From: Struthio camelus
Lineage: Eukaryota; Chordata; Aves; Struthioniformes; Struthionidae
Reading direction: 5' to 3'
NCBI RefSeq assembly: GCF_040807025.1
Contig: NC_090944.1
Location: 118,188,738-118,252,737, forward strand
DNA length: 64,000 bases
How positions within the stretch are numbered: the stretch's first letter is position 1; every line of letters starts with the position of its first letter. A program made the translations under genes and the position numbers. This document shows, one piece after another, positions 1 to 11,485 of this stretch. Below the pieces are notes generated by a model, which saw only the letters and a list, made by a program, of their open reading frames with translations, did no database searches and had not been told where the DNA came from.

Positions 1-895
1 CTTCTCTGGGCAACCTATTCCAGCACTCAGTCACCCTCACAGTAAAAAAGTTTTTCTTATATTCAACTGTATTTCAGTTTGTGCCTGTTGCCTCTTATCC
101 TGTCACTGAGCACCACTGAGAAGAGTGTGGCTGTGGCTTCTTTATGTCCTCCCTTCAGATATTCATACACTTTGATCAGATCCCCCCTCAGTCTTCTCTT
201 CTCCAGGCTAAACAATCATGGCTCTCTCAACCTTTCCTCATACGAGAAATTGCTCCGGTCCCTTAATTATCTCAGTGGCCCTTCCCTGGGCTTGCTCCAG
301 TAGCTCCATATCTCTCCTGTACTGCGGAGCCCAGAACTGGACTCAGCACTCCAGGTGTGACCTCACCAGTGCTGAGTAGAGGGGGAGGATCCCCTCCCTT
401 GACCTGCTCGCAACACTCTTCCTAATGCAGCCTAAAATACCTTTAGCCACCTTTGGCACAGGAACACATAGCTGGCTTACGGTCAACTTTTTGTCCACCA
501 GGATTGCCAGGTGCTTCTCTGCAGGGCTGCTTCCCAGCAGGTCAGCCCCCAGCCTGTACTGGTGCATGGGGGTTATTCCTCCCTAGGTGCAGGACCCTGC
601 ACTTGCCTTTGTTGAACTTCATGAGGTTCCCTTCTGCCCAGCTCTCCAGCCTGTTTGAGGTCCCTCTGGATGGCAGCACTGCCTTCTGGTGTATCAGCCA
701 CTCCTCCCAGTTTTGTATCATTAGCAAACTTGCTGAAGGTGCACTCTGTCCCTTCATCCAGGTCACTGATGAATAAGTTGCACATAATTGGACCCAGTAT
801 TGACTCCTAGGGGACACTGTTAGCTACAGGCCTCCAACTAGACTTTGTGCCACTAATCACAACCCTCTGAGCTCTGCCATACAGTCAACAGACGT
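1..895 (-). mobile_element. CR1 LINE fragment, 5'-truncated, reverse orientation
   Basis: This is the reverse-transcriptase-side ORF2 end of a chicken-repeat-1 non-LTR retrotransposon. Read on the minus strand, broken frames give the familiar CR1 ORF2 blocks in order: an [16 protein letters not shown] block (~735-775), [21 protein letters not shown] (~590-645), a YRLGADLL block (~535-560), [25 protein letters not shown] (~370-450), and TE.W.RLPRE close to position 1. Frame changes between blocks and internal stops show it is dead. Similarity fades near 890-895, which I take as the 5' truncation point. The last ~25 codons of ORF2 and the short 3'UTR lie before position 1. The family is typical of birds and also occurs in crocodilians and turtles. 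Confidence 0.95.
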
Positions 896-1053
896 GTCCC
901 TTGTTACAGACAGCTACAGGTGAGTGACCTACCTATCTCTGCATGAAGATTACTGTTAGAAAATGGTTAGTGTTCATGAGTTATTGGCTTCTAGTCTCAT
1001 GATTAATCCATCCTCTAGAAAATATGGCCAGATTTAAAAGACTTCATTATTCC

Positions 1054-1072
1054 AAAAAAAAAAAAAAAAAAA
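1054..1072 (+). repeat. A19 homopolymer
   Basis: This is an uninterrupted run of 19 A. CR1 elements do not end in poly(A), and the run lies ~160 bp beyond the 5' truncation of the CR1 copy. It is therefore not that element's tail and is best described as a simple repeat. Confidence 0.9.
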
Positions 1073-1740
1073 GCAGCATTGAAGACCTCGGGCTGAGAAC
1101 ATCAGTATGGAAATGAACAACAGGTTTTTATGTGACCAAAGGCATTTTCTATGACAAGAGCTTGGAGGAATGTTATTTACATAGAGTTGTTTTGCAGAAA
1201 TAAATTAAGCTTAGCATTACAGCAAGAACTTGATTCAGTTTTACTGAATTGTTTACTGCAAAAATAGCATTAAAATGTTATTCAAAACATTTGTTTTTTA
1301 TTTCCTTAATGAAACACTCAGAATTTTTCAACTTGAAATTAATTTTACTTTGAAGTTCCCTTTCTTCTCATTTAAAATAAATAGGAAATATATTCAAACG
1401 ATCATACATATGATATACGACCTTTTCAAAATGTATTACATGATGACTCTCCAGACTTTGTTTCACTTTATGACATTATCAAGGAACCGTTAGGATCCAA
1501 AAGATACACAAGAAAAGAATGGACAGCTCAGTCCAATTCCTGTTGCTAATTTTACAGTTAACACCTCCATTACTAGCAGTAGTGGCAATCTTTCTGGCAA
1601 TCTCAGCACAAAATGCTAGGCATGTGAAAATTATATCAGGAGAATTCAAAGAAAGAGAACAAGAAAAGAAAAAGTAGAGACTCTGAAGCAGAAGCCTAAT
1701 TTCCTATTGTGTCCTTTGTCATATATCTCCATGTGGAAAA

Positions 1741-1840
1741 AAAATTAAAAATAAAATAAATAATTTTTATTTACACACATATATATTTATTATATATTAT
1801 AATCAATATATAAAATATATAAAAATATTATTTGTGGGTG
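1741..1840. repeat. AT-rich low-complexity tract
   Basis: About 100 bp are almost entirely A and T, with many TATA and ATAT steps and no clean repeat unit. This is simple low-complexity sequence with no sign of function. Confidence 0.8.
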
Positions 1841-3670
1841 TATATGTATATGTATACATTCCTACTTCTTTAGCAAGCAAGAAACAATACAGGTCATGTT
1901 ATCAAAGAACACGCATGCCAGATGTTGGCTTGGCAACTGACTGCTGGAAGCAAAATGCCCAACAACTGTTCTTTCCTCAAATAGCTCTTTCTCAGCTTCC
2001 ATTTCTCATGAAACTTATTACATTTGTGGAAACATATAATTGTGGCATCTATCTTTTTATCAAATCTAGTTGATATTGACCACTGATTCAGAACTGACCA
2101 TGAAAAGGCAAGGAGAAGGACTATTAGACAACACTCTCACCTAAGCCTAATTTCCAGTGTTTTTTTAAAAAAGCTCATAAGAGAGAAAGGACAGGAAATT
2201 TGAGTTTGAAAGGTGCAAAAGAGAAAACAGACAGGAAAAATAGGATGGTAAGGATGTGACTTCCCCCCATCCCTTGATAGGAAAGTTCCTCCTGAAAATG
2301 TTTGTTTACTGGAGACTGCTTTATGCAGGGGAAGATAACCTTTTCTGTTTTTTGTAAGGGAAGATAACCTTTCTAGCAACTGATGTGTATGATGAATGAC
2401 GCACACTGGCAGTTTCTCTATCTGATCCAATTCCAAGCTGACCACAGCCCTGGGAGAAAGAAAGTTTACTATGACTACCATTTGATTTGTTGTTCTCCCT
2501 CACCTGAAATATGTCTTTTGGACAGAGGACCTGCTTGTTCTTTTTTGTATGGAGAAACTTGACTTTTCCTACTTTTCCTATGCATTATTCTACAGGCTTT
2601 GCACTGATTATGACTTTAACCCTTTTCTCCTGCTCCTCTCACATAACACAGCTGCGCAGGAGCTGCTCAGTCTGCCTGTCTGGAAAGACGTAGGCAGGAG
2701 GTGCACAGAGCAACCTCTGCCTTCAGTTGGGACTGCCCCTCCTTGAGGCCAAGGCCTGAGGCCAGAGAGACCTGTCCCAGGTTAAGAGGAGCTCATATCC
2801 CTTACCTTCCACAAGTCCTTCAGGGGACATTAGAAAGACAGGTCTCTCGTTGACTGTCTGTGCTGCACAAGACAGGGTTTACAGGAAAAGGGCTGGATGA
2901 AAAACAAGAACAACAAGAAGAAGGGAAGAAAAACATTTTACGACTAGAAGGTGCAGATATGTCAAGGTAAGTAAGCATTTGAGGATGCATACAGCTACTT
3001 ACTGTAGCTTAAAAAAACATTTAGATGTCAAACTACTGATATTAACATTCATTTTTCCACTTAGCTTTTTATACATGATTATGAAGACCACCCTAAAGAT
3101 CAAAGATCATCTCTTCAATGGAGATCTCCCCTCCATCTGCACTTGTGCATTGTCAACAGAGCACTGACAGAGAATTGGCTTTATGGTTTAAGCATACCTA
3201 CACACATTCACCAAGTAAACGCTTTAGGAGTCTTTGTGTTGCAGTTAAGCAGAAGTTGTCTTTCTACCAACTTTTCAAAGGAATCTAAACAAGGTGGCAC
3301 TCTTGACTCCACTGACAACGAGCGAGATGCCATTTTAACTGTAAAGCTAAGCCCTGGATGAAGTATTAGCCCCTTACAGTGGCCCGGATAGCTTGGAGGC
3401 CTGGGTTGTACGTGTTGCCAATCATTCTGATAGTAACTAATTAATTGTCAGGAAATCAGATTTGCTATCAGGGCTCAGCATTATCTCCTTCTAGCTTTTT
3501 CTAGACAGCCGGCTTCAACCTGGACAAGGTCTGCCAGGCAAGACATTTGGGTCAGTACGATTTTCTACAGGACGTTTCTTAGTAACTCACAGGGGCCTTC
3601 AGACAGAGGCATTTGGCCTTGGCTAGATCTTGTTCAAGCACTATTTTTATCTTCATACCTACATCAGTTT

Positions 3671-3684
3671 GGGGGGGGGGGGGG
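3671..3684 (+). repeat. G14 homopolymer followed by a G-rich patch
   Basis: Fourteen consecutive G are followed by GGAGG, TGGAG and AGGGG groups, so the plus strand has intramolecular G-quadruplex potential. Runs of this length are also prone to sequencing length error. Confidence 0.9.
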
Positions 3685-5035
3685 AGGAGGTGGAGAGGGG
3701 CAGAGGCAGGGAGAAGAGCTTGGGCACAGTCAGGGAGCAGCGCTAGATATAGATCCGCTGCAGACTTCTTCACGCATCTTGTTTCAGTTGTGCCAAAGAC
3801 CCTACGTGGTGCCTGATTTCAGTCCCCCCTCAAGACTGACTCTTGCTTATGGCACAGTGTGTCTTCTCACAAAAGTTTTATTATTGTTATCAAGATGTTT
3901 TTGTCTTTCTAGGTCAAAGGCATATTGTAGACGTGCTGACAGCAGGTGATGATTGTGCACTGACCGCCAGCCCCCCAGGTGGCAGGTACGGTGCCAGCAG
4001 TTCTGGGAACACATAACATGCCGGAGGGGTTAAAATGGACTGAAAATGTATCCCCTTGGCACAAATCACTTCAGCTCACTAATTTCCCTGCTCTATTACA
4101 AAACATGGGAAAAGGTTTGTGGAGGGTCACCTTCATATATGGTACAGCAACAGGCAGCTGAAACAGATACAGAGCTTTTCTTGTTTTTGTTCCAAGCAGT
4201 GAATGCTTTTGGCCTCTATCACTTTTTCAAACATTAATTTGAATCATTTGGTTAGACAATGCACTTCTCCAGTCGTGCACTTCTCAAGGAGAAAATGATA
4301 ATCAAGTCCAAAGAAATGAATTTAAAGGAAATTCTATTGCTCTGTGAACCTGTTTTCTTTAGCTTAGAGGTCATTAGAAAATCTTTTTTCTCTAAATGAT
4401 GAAATAATCAAGTACATTTGACCACCTGCCTCACTTCCAATTTTAAGATTATTACTATAGATTATGGGAACCTTCACTACCTACTGCCTACCTACTACTA
4501 CCACTTTTCTGAGGAAAGCAATATATCCCACATGTTGACGAGCTCTACCTACCATCTATTCAGGTTCACCCAGTTCATTCAGCCCAGCTCCAGCCAAAAA
4601 ATATAAATAAATAAGTTAATGCAGCGAAGACCAGGAAAGCAGTAATACATTGTCCCTCCATTCAGCCATGCATTATTCACACACCTTTTTAAAAGTAAGT
4701 GAATGGAATGAACCTATGTTCTGTTCAACAATATGCATATCTTCTTCTGCTGCTTGATTAAGCAGAACAAATGCTATGTATTTCCTTAATGGAGAGAAAA
4801 TATAACCTGCTTTTGAAATCAAGAGATACAAATGGCTGTTAAGTCAAACATGCCAATCACACTGAACTCACCTGAAAAACAATCTGACTCATGTTCCCCT
4901 CTGCTTATGCAGCTAAGACTTGCTTCCTCAAGCCCTGCCATGTTGTTCCCAGGGCTACAGGCATCAGGAAGCCATCCAGCAGGACAATGGTGACACTTCC
5001 ACAGCAGGGGAAGAGCTTGCCATTTTTAGCAGGGG

Positions 5036-5064
5036 AACTTGTTTCAGGTTCTCTGAAACAAGTT
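5036..5064. repeat. Perfect inverted repeat, 12-bp stem, 5-nt loop
   Basis: The left arm AACTTGTTTCAG (5,036-5,047) and right arm CTGAAACAAGTT (5,053-5,064) are exact reverse complements around the loop GTTCT. No T-tract or gene lies next to it, so it is not a recognisable terminator or RNA gene. It is plausibly a template-switch quasi-palindrome. Confidence 0.9.
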
Positions 5065-5980
5065 GTCCTTGGGCTCTTCACAGTTCTGGAAAATTTGAGA
5101 TACAAAGTGCTGGTCTGACATAACCTCACTGGCTGATCAAAATTTATGTGAATTATCCTATTTCAATTCCCCTTTCCAGTGCAACTGCTCAGGTGCAGGA
5201 ACTCACAGCCGTGCGTGCCGTGCTGACCACCACCACTTCCCAGAGCCTGATAAATAGTTCCTATCAATGCCTTTGTGCCCCTATTGCATCTAAACAGCAT
5301 GTGTGGTGGTGGTAGTGGGGAGAATGACACCTCAACGCTCAGGAACACTTCAGAATTTACTTTGCAGAAAGCACAAGACTATGTTTGTTTACCAGCTGTC
5401 TCCTGGAGCACTGCTACAAATCAAGAGTAATTCCACTGGGATCTATGCATTTGCAGTTCTGAATCTAAAGTAAATAAGTAAAGAGTCAGAGGCAGTATGC
5501 CTAGCTGTAGGATCTCATCCAGCAGGCTGGCTTGTATGTGGTTTGAACTGTATCCCGTGTGTTCAAGGTCACTACAGAAACACAGGGCAGAACCTTTAAA
5601 CCACGGTGGCTAGTTTTGCTTTCCTCATTCATGCTATTTCACTTGACAGGGGTGTAAGATCGTATTCATATTTCAGCCATCTACACTGGATTGTTGTGAA
5701 CATGTTTAATAAAATAAAGCAAAGAAAAAAAACTAATCTCCAGGATATAATTCTGTGTATGGTACAAAAGGCCCAAGCAAGAACCCAAGAGAAATTTTTA
5801 TTTAAACTAGGTTGTTCACCTAAGTAAGTGATGAATCAGATTGTGCTACTAGAGATATTTTCATAAATAAATTCGTGTGAAAGTAAGATTAGACTCTAGC
5901 AGAACACTGTTGTGCAGAGATCTCCAGTTTGGACTTGACTCCTACAGTAGAAGGTGAGTGGGACTTCAGTACCTAAGGCT

Positions 5981-6060
5981 GTTTTTGACCTCTCTGGACC
6001 TCAAGTTCCCTCATAAAATAGAAATGTCACAACCTATTTATATTCTCAAAAGGCTGCAGG
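5981..6060 (+). mobile_element. MIR-like SINE relic (3' half)
   Basis: The order of words matches the MIR consensus in plus orientation: GACCTCTCTGGACCTCA, then a TTCC.TCAT..AAAAT block, then an ACCTA block. This corresponds to the MIR segment with 'CCTCAGTTTCCTCATCTGTAAAATGGG'. Divergence is high, as expected for an ancient amniote SINE. Boundaries are approximate. Confidence 0.6.
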
Positions 6061-7140
6061 AAAAGTGCCCTTGATTAGACTCATGGTTTATTTAGTTCAG
6101 TAAGCTCCTTTCAACAGCAAAGTGATCATCTTTCACGACTAGAGCTGTGTGGATTAATTAATGACTGTGCTTTCAAAGGTGTGAAGAACTGCATATTCGT
6201 CAGGTATACGATTAGGTATGAGCCTCCTAATATAGTTGTTCTAACAGCATTTGACGCTTATGTCTGAAATAATCAATTGTTTATAGATCAGTTCAAGGGA
6301 AGCCTTAATCTTCTGTGAAATAAGCAGGGACAGGTAGCTAGGAGCCCTCGTCACTGACCAGTTCAGCTTTTGTGCTTCCTTGTGAGCCGCTGCATTTGCG
6401 ATGAAAGTGCATTCACAAGCACTGCCAGTGCTTCTCTAAAGCTGCTATGGGAAATAATGAGGATGATTACAGCAGGGGAGTAAATAGACCAATGGGTGGC
6501 TCTGAACATTTTCTCTCCTTCACTGTGAGGAGAAGCACTGGAGTCGATATACTACTACCATCGCCTACTACTATTGGCTAATACTGACAGCACAGCCACG
6601 AGTTTCTCCAGGACAGTTGCAGAGCTGGGTCACTTTCCCTTCCAAGTCAGGGCTGTTACTCCTTCTTTCCTCGCTCAAAACAAATACAAGATACTCCAGC
6701 AAAAGGTGGCAACACTATATATTTACACACAAACTTGTCTCTGTTAATTGATCCAGTTGGGGAAGGAAAAAAAGATCCCCCAAACCCTGAAAGGAGACAG
6801 GATGAGAGTCTTACAAACACAAGCAATCACTGCAAAGAGGAAGACTCTTTTCACTCTCCAGGGCAGGCTGGACAAGAACCAGTGGTCTAAAACTGCAGGG
6901 AGACAGAAAAAGATTAGAGCGGTAAGACCTGAGTAGTGCTTGCAGGGATTGCAGCAGGAGGCTGTGGGAGGATGCAAGAACAGATAAGGCAATCATTTGG
7001 CAAGAATAGTTTCAAAAAGCTCAGGTTGTGGCAGGAAATGATACTTCAGCGTTCCTTTGAGCCCCTTTTTTATGATTTCTATAATAGATCCATTGAAATG
7101 AGTCACAGTGGCTAAGGATCAGGCTTAGAAAGTTAAAAAT

Positions 7141-7161
7141 CAAAACAAAACAAAACAAAAC
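7141..7161 (+). repeat. (CAAAA)n microsatellite
   Basis: Four tandem CAAAA units are followed by CT. This is a short pentanucleotide simple repeat. Confidence 0.85.
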
Positions 7162-10100
7162 TAGCTTCTATAAAAGTACTTCACCTCAGGTTTTCCTGTT
7201 CTTACATGCTTTCTACCTTGCTCCAAAACCAAATTCTTACTCCTGCCCAAGGGCAAGTCCAACCCCTATTTTATGTAAGTGAGGTAACAAGTCAACTGCA
7301 CCAGTGAGTCAGCAAAATCCACTTAACACTTCCCATCATGATCTTCACCTGCTAGTAGTTTCTTGCAAGAACTGATAGCCTTTTATGCCGGTTCCATAAA
7401 CCAGAGTATTCCCACAATAAACCTCCCCCCTCCAAGGACAGCTCAGCATCATTTCCCTGAAGATCAAAATATCAGGTTAACCCTACTGCATCATCTGATA
7501 TTTCAAAACAGTTTAAAACAATCACCTGAAAGCCGAGTACTAGAGGAGTGGAGGAGTGTGCTCTCCTTCAGACTGCTTCTGACTACATAATCCTGTAGCA
7601 GAGGCAACCCCATGTGGATTTGCTGCTCCCTTTCTCTATGGCACGAGCCATGTACCTGCAGAGCAGAGGTGAGAACAAGTTTTGAACCCAAACAGGAGGA
7701 CATGCAAATATTGCAGGCCTCCAACAGCATCTAGAAATCCCTAAGAGACCATAAGGAGAAACCTCCTTCTATTTTCTTTCTATACTACATTGATATTACA
7801 CTAACACTCTCAAAGTACTTTTAGGTCCTATTACCTTGCTCTTATTTTCCGCCAACTTTTATGATTTTAAAATATGTATGTTTTCCTAATTTAATAGAAA
7901 ATATAGCCCTTCTTGCTGAGGGAAATCCTACAACCTTTTCTTTATGAGCCAAGTAGTGTGAGGAGGCAGGGAACTGCCTGCTTAGTTTCTCACTACTTGA
8001 AGGTCTCACTGGAGGTATGGGGTGGGGGAATCCTTACGTTACCTAGATGCAATGTCTCACTATATGGAAGACAAAAATGGAAGAAAAATCACATCTCTTA
8101 TGATTAAAATAATAGGATATGGCAATGGTAATTACCCACTCAAACGTTCACTGATTCTGGTAACAGATCCATGTTTTATAGGTCTGTGATAGCTCAATAA
8201 GCACCATGGAAAAGTAAAAGGTACAGGGCATGATCAAGTGTATTTTTCAAGTATTCCTGTATAAAAATGATTGGTAAGCATGGAGGGGATATTGGAGTAT
8301 ATTTTGAAGGGTTAACTCATACCTTTCATCCTATATGTTCTACTATAAGATAAAAATAAATGCAAAATATTACAACAGGCCATGCAGCCTCTCTGTTCAA
8401 CTGTTAGCTTGTTTCAGCTTTTATTTTCACTCTGTTCATCCTGTCTTTGAATGAGAGGTTTAGTTTAACCAAGGCCGGATCCTACAAACTCTAAGTCTGT
8501 GTAGAGATCCTCTTGCTATCTTCCTTGCAGAAGTGTTTGTTGTATCAGGACCTCTGCTGCCACTTCTGCAAGGAGAGCAGACCCCCATGTTGGCAGAGGC
8601 AGAGCCCTCATTAATGGTTGGGCCTTGTCACTTTTGCTCAGCCTGATTAGTACCTTATTCTGCCAGCACTATGACCAAAACTGAGAGGAACAGGGAAGCA
8701 ATAGATGATCACTGACCAAAGGCATCAAGATTTGGCTCTGAAAAGGATGCATACGCTTTTGAGACAAATACTGCGTCACATCTTCCATCATGCGAACCAC
8801 TAGGCAGACACATCTACAGCAAACCCAAAGCAGGAGCCGTTTGGTAGCAAACCAAGAACTACTTCAAAAGAGCAGGGAGTAGAAAAAAGAAACAATCAAA
8901 AAGTCTTGGGAAAACTGGGTCCTTTATAGAGTATTAAGGCAAAAAATGTGACAGTCACTATTCATTAAGTGGATAACTGGTGAACATTTAAAACTTAACC
9001 CCAGCCCAACTTTCCATCCCATATTATGCCTTTGCAGAAAGATCTGTCACATTCGGGTACCACTACATCCCCAGCTGATCCCAAGTGTACAGGGGTCCTG
9101 AAAAGTTGCACTTTCACAATGAATGTTGCTGATGTTGCTATTTTGTTCTTTTGGTCGTCTGTGACCTACTTATAAGCCACTCTGATAGCCAGCACTTCCA
9201 GCACCTTCTACATGTATGCTATTTTTAGAAAGCACACTTTATACATACACTTACATCTGTCATCAAGAGATCTACGGCCAACATCTAATTTATGCTACTG
9301 TACTTTGACACATTGTCAGGCCTGCATTTCAGCTGAAGTTTGATGCTACACTGAAGGTCGTGCCTTTTGTAACATTTTGACAAGCACTCTCTTAATGCAG
9401 GCTCTGAACACTGATCCCACTAAACTCCACGCACACTCTCTAGGGAAGAAGTCAGCATTACCTGCACCCAGAGGGTGGCCTCCAAGTATCAGAAGGGCAA
9501 GCAAGAGAAAAGACCAAAGACTTTTAAAAGTTGTGGGAAGACTTAGACTATTATCTTGTTCAAGAACTTGAACTGACCTTGGATACCTTTTGAACTGTTA
9601 TTCAGGATTGACCAGGGGACAATGAGGTAGATTTGCCTGATATACAGACATAGAGCTTTCTTTTTAATGAAATATATATATGTAGACATATTTAATATCA
9701 GAGCAAAAATAAGCCTCAGGGAAGATTACACACAATTTGTTAGCTTTGAGTAGTTAATATTTTCTTTTCTACAGAAAGTACAGTCCTTTCCCAAAGCCTC
9801 ACAAGAGGGAGAGGGGGGCAGTCATCACAGCAGAATGAGATCCAAACCTGATTTTCTTCACGTAAGGTTAGTGCAACATGGCCATTCACCAGTATTCAAA
9901 TAATTCAGAGAGAATCTGTGCTTCTCTTTCCATTTTTCCTTGAGATTGGCATACAAGGCTAGATAGAAGCCAGCAAGCCACATAGACACCGGAGAAGAAA
10001 GGTCCTTCATTTGCTTCATTCTTGTAAGTAAATGGCTGAATGGCTGCTTTGAGATAGAGGGGCCCCTAGTAATGATTTATACAATTGCCAGGAAAAAATA

Positions 10101-11007
10101 CGGGGTTCTAAGATCAGATCTTTTCACTTCAAATCCTGCCTTTGGCACGTATCTGCCGCAGCAGTCACCTCCTTTTCCAGGAAAAAGAAGCAATAGCCCA
10201 AAATCCCTCTCACGGTGAGATACATCCCTCATCCCACAGTCACTACACTTACCCCACTTCCCTTCCACACTGCCAAGCCTGTCTTCAAAACTGAACTGTA
10301 AAGAACAGTGCAGTCACCATAAACCATACACATATTCTAGAAATATGTGAGCTGCAGCTCTGTTAAGACTTTATGCCCTTTGGGGTGAAGAGGAGCTTTT
10401 CTGACCACTGATTTGAATGAAATTGCTTGTGTCAGTTTGCAGGCTGACTCATCTGCTTGGGACGAGCTGATCATCGTGAAGTTTCTTCCCCCTGCTTGTT
10501 ACATTTTTTCTTACTTTTATCTTTAAATGCTTTGATTTTTTTTCCCCAAATATGAGATTAGCAAAGCTATGTGGCAGGACTTTATACAATCAGATCTCCC
10601 TGGGAGAAAAAGAGGAAGCAGAATTCATCTGCGCACGAGAGATATGGGGATCATAAGCCTTGATGAGAAGGGGCAAGTTAGTTTACTTTGAGTATTATCT
10701 GGAATAGCAAGGAGACAAAATTCATGTAAAGTCTATGGCTCAGTTGCAATTGAAATGAAGCTGTAGGCGTTTCACTGAAACTGAATTCCCAGAAAGCAAA
10801 ATGTTATATACGTGCATAATCTCTGTCCCCTACATGTACCTTCTATTTGTGACTCCTACTGTTGTATGGCCACTGGTGAGGGGGAGGGTTACCGTATTAT
10901 CAGTAAGTCCAGCATTATTTATTTAGTTCCTTTTGGAGGAGGGAAAAAGCGAGTCACTTAAAACTCCTCGCGGATGTCATAACCCCTTGTTACAGGACTA
11001 TCTACTG

Positions 11008-11031
11008 TGAGATCTGGAAACCCAGATCTCA
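11008..11031. repeat. Perfect inverted repeat, 10-bp stem, 4-nt loop
   Basis: TGAGATCTGG (11,008-11,017) and CCAGATCTCA (11,022-11,031) are exact reverse complements around AAAC. Each arm holds an AGATCT site. No adjoining gene explains it. Confidence 0.9.
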
Positions 11032-11444
11032 TCTTTTCATGAGGGGCTAAAGTATCTCCCAGATGAGGTATCACTGATTGCATCTCTACTACTGGGTAGA
11101 TGAGCCCAGGCGTTTGCTCCGAGACCAGGAGAGCTGTCGCTGTACATTACAGGCTAGCAGGAGCACCGACTGGGCCTGGCTTAGGGTGACCCTGATATTT
11201 CCAGCATAGACAGGGATAGTAAAACTGCCCAGACCACAAGAGGTACTTCCTAGAGCCTTTCTTCAGTGAGCCCCAGCACATTTCCTAACCAGACTCTAAC
11301 CCTGCCTGCTCCAAGGCACAAAGGACAAGCAGGTGACCTAAACCTGGGACAAAAAACACATGAGCTGCCCAGTCCCTGGAGCATCCTGGTATGCAGAGGG
11401 TGGCCAGAGCTAGTTGCCCAGCTGCAGAGCAGATACAGACAGTA

Positions 11445-11485
11445 TGCTCATTTCAAAGGGAAGGAAACTGAGGCAGAGAATGACA
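11445..11485 (-). mobile_element. MIR-like SINE relic, reverse orientation
   Basis: The plus strand reads CTCATTTCAAAGGGAAGGAA then ACTGAGGCAGAGAA. This matches the reversed MIR block 'CCCATTTTACAGATGAGGAAACTGAGGCACAGAGA'. Only the most conserved core is visible. Confidence 0.55.

Larger units (their letters stand above)
896..5400. other. Non-coding stretch, no gene seen
   Basis: Only short stop-limited frames occur and none resembles a known protein. Contents: an A19 tract (1,054-1,072), an AT-rich alternating tract (~1,741-1,840), an imperfect GATA-containing direct repeat (2,329-2,340 and 2,358-2,370), a G14 run (3,671-3,684), a CTAC-rich patch (~4,470-4,502) and a 12-bp-stem inverted repeat (5,036-5,064). 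Confidence 0.7.
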
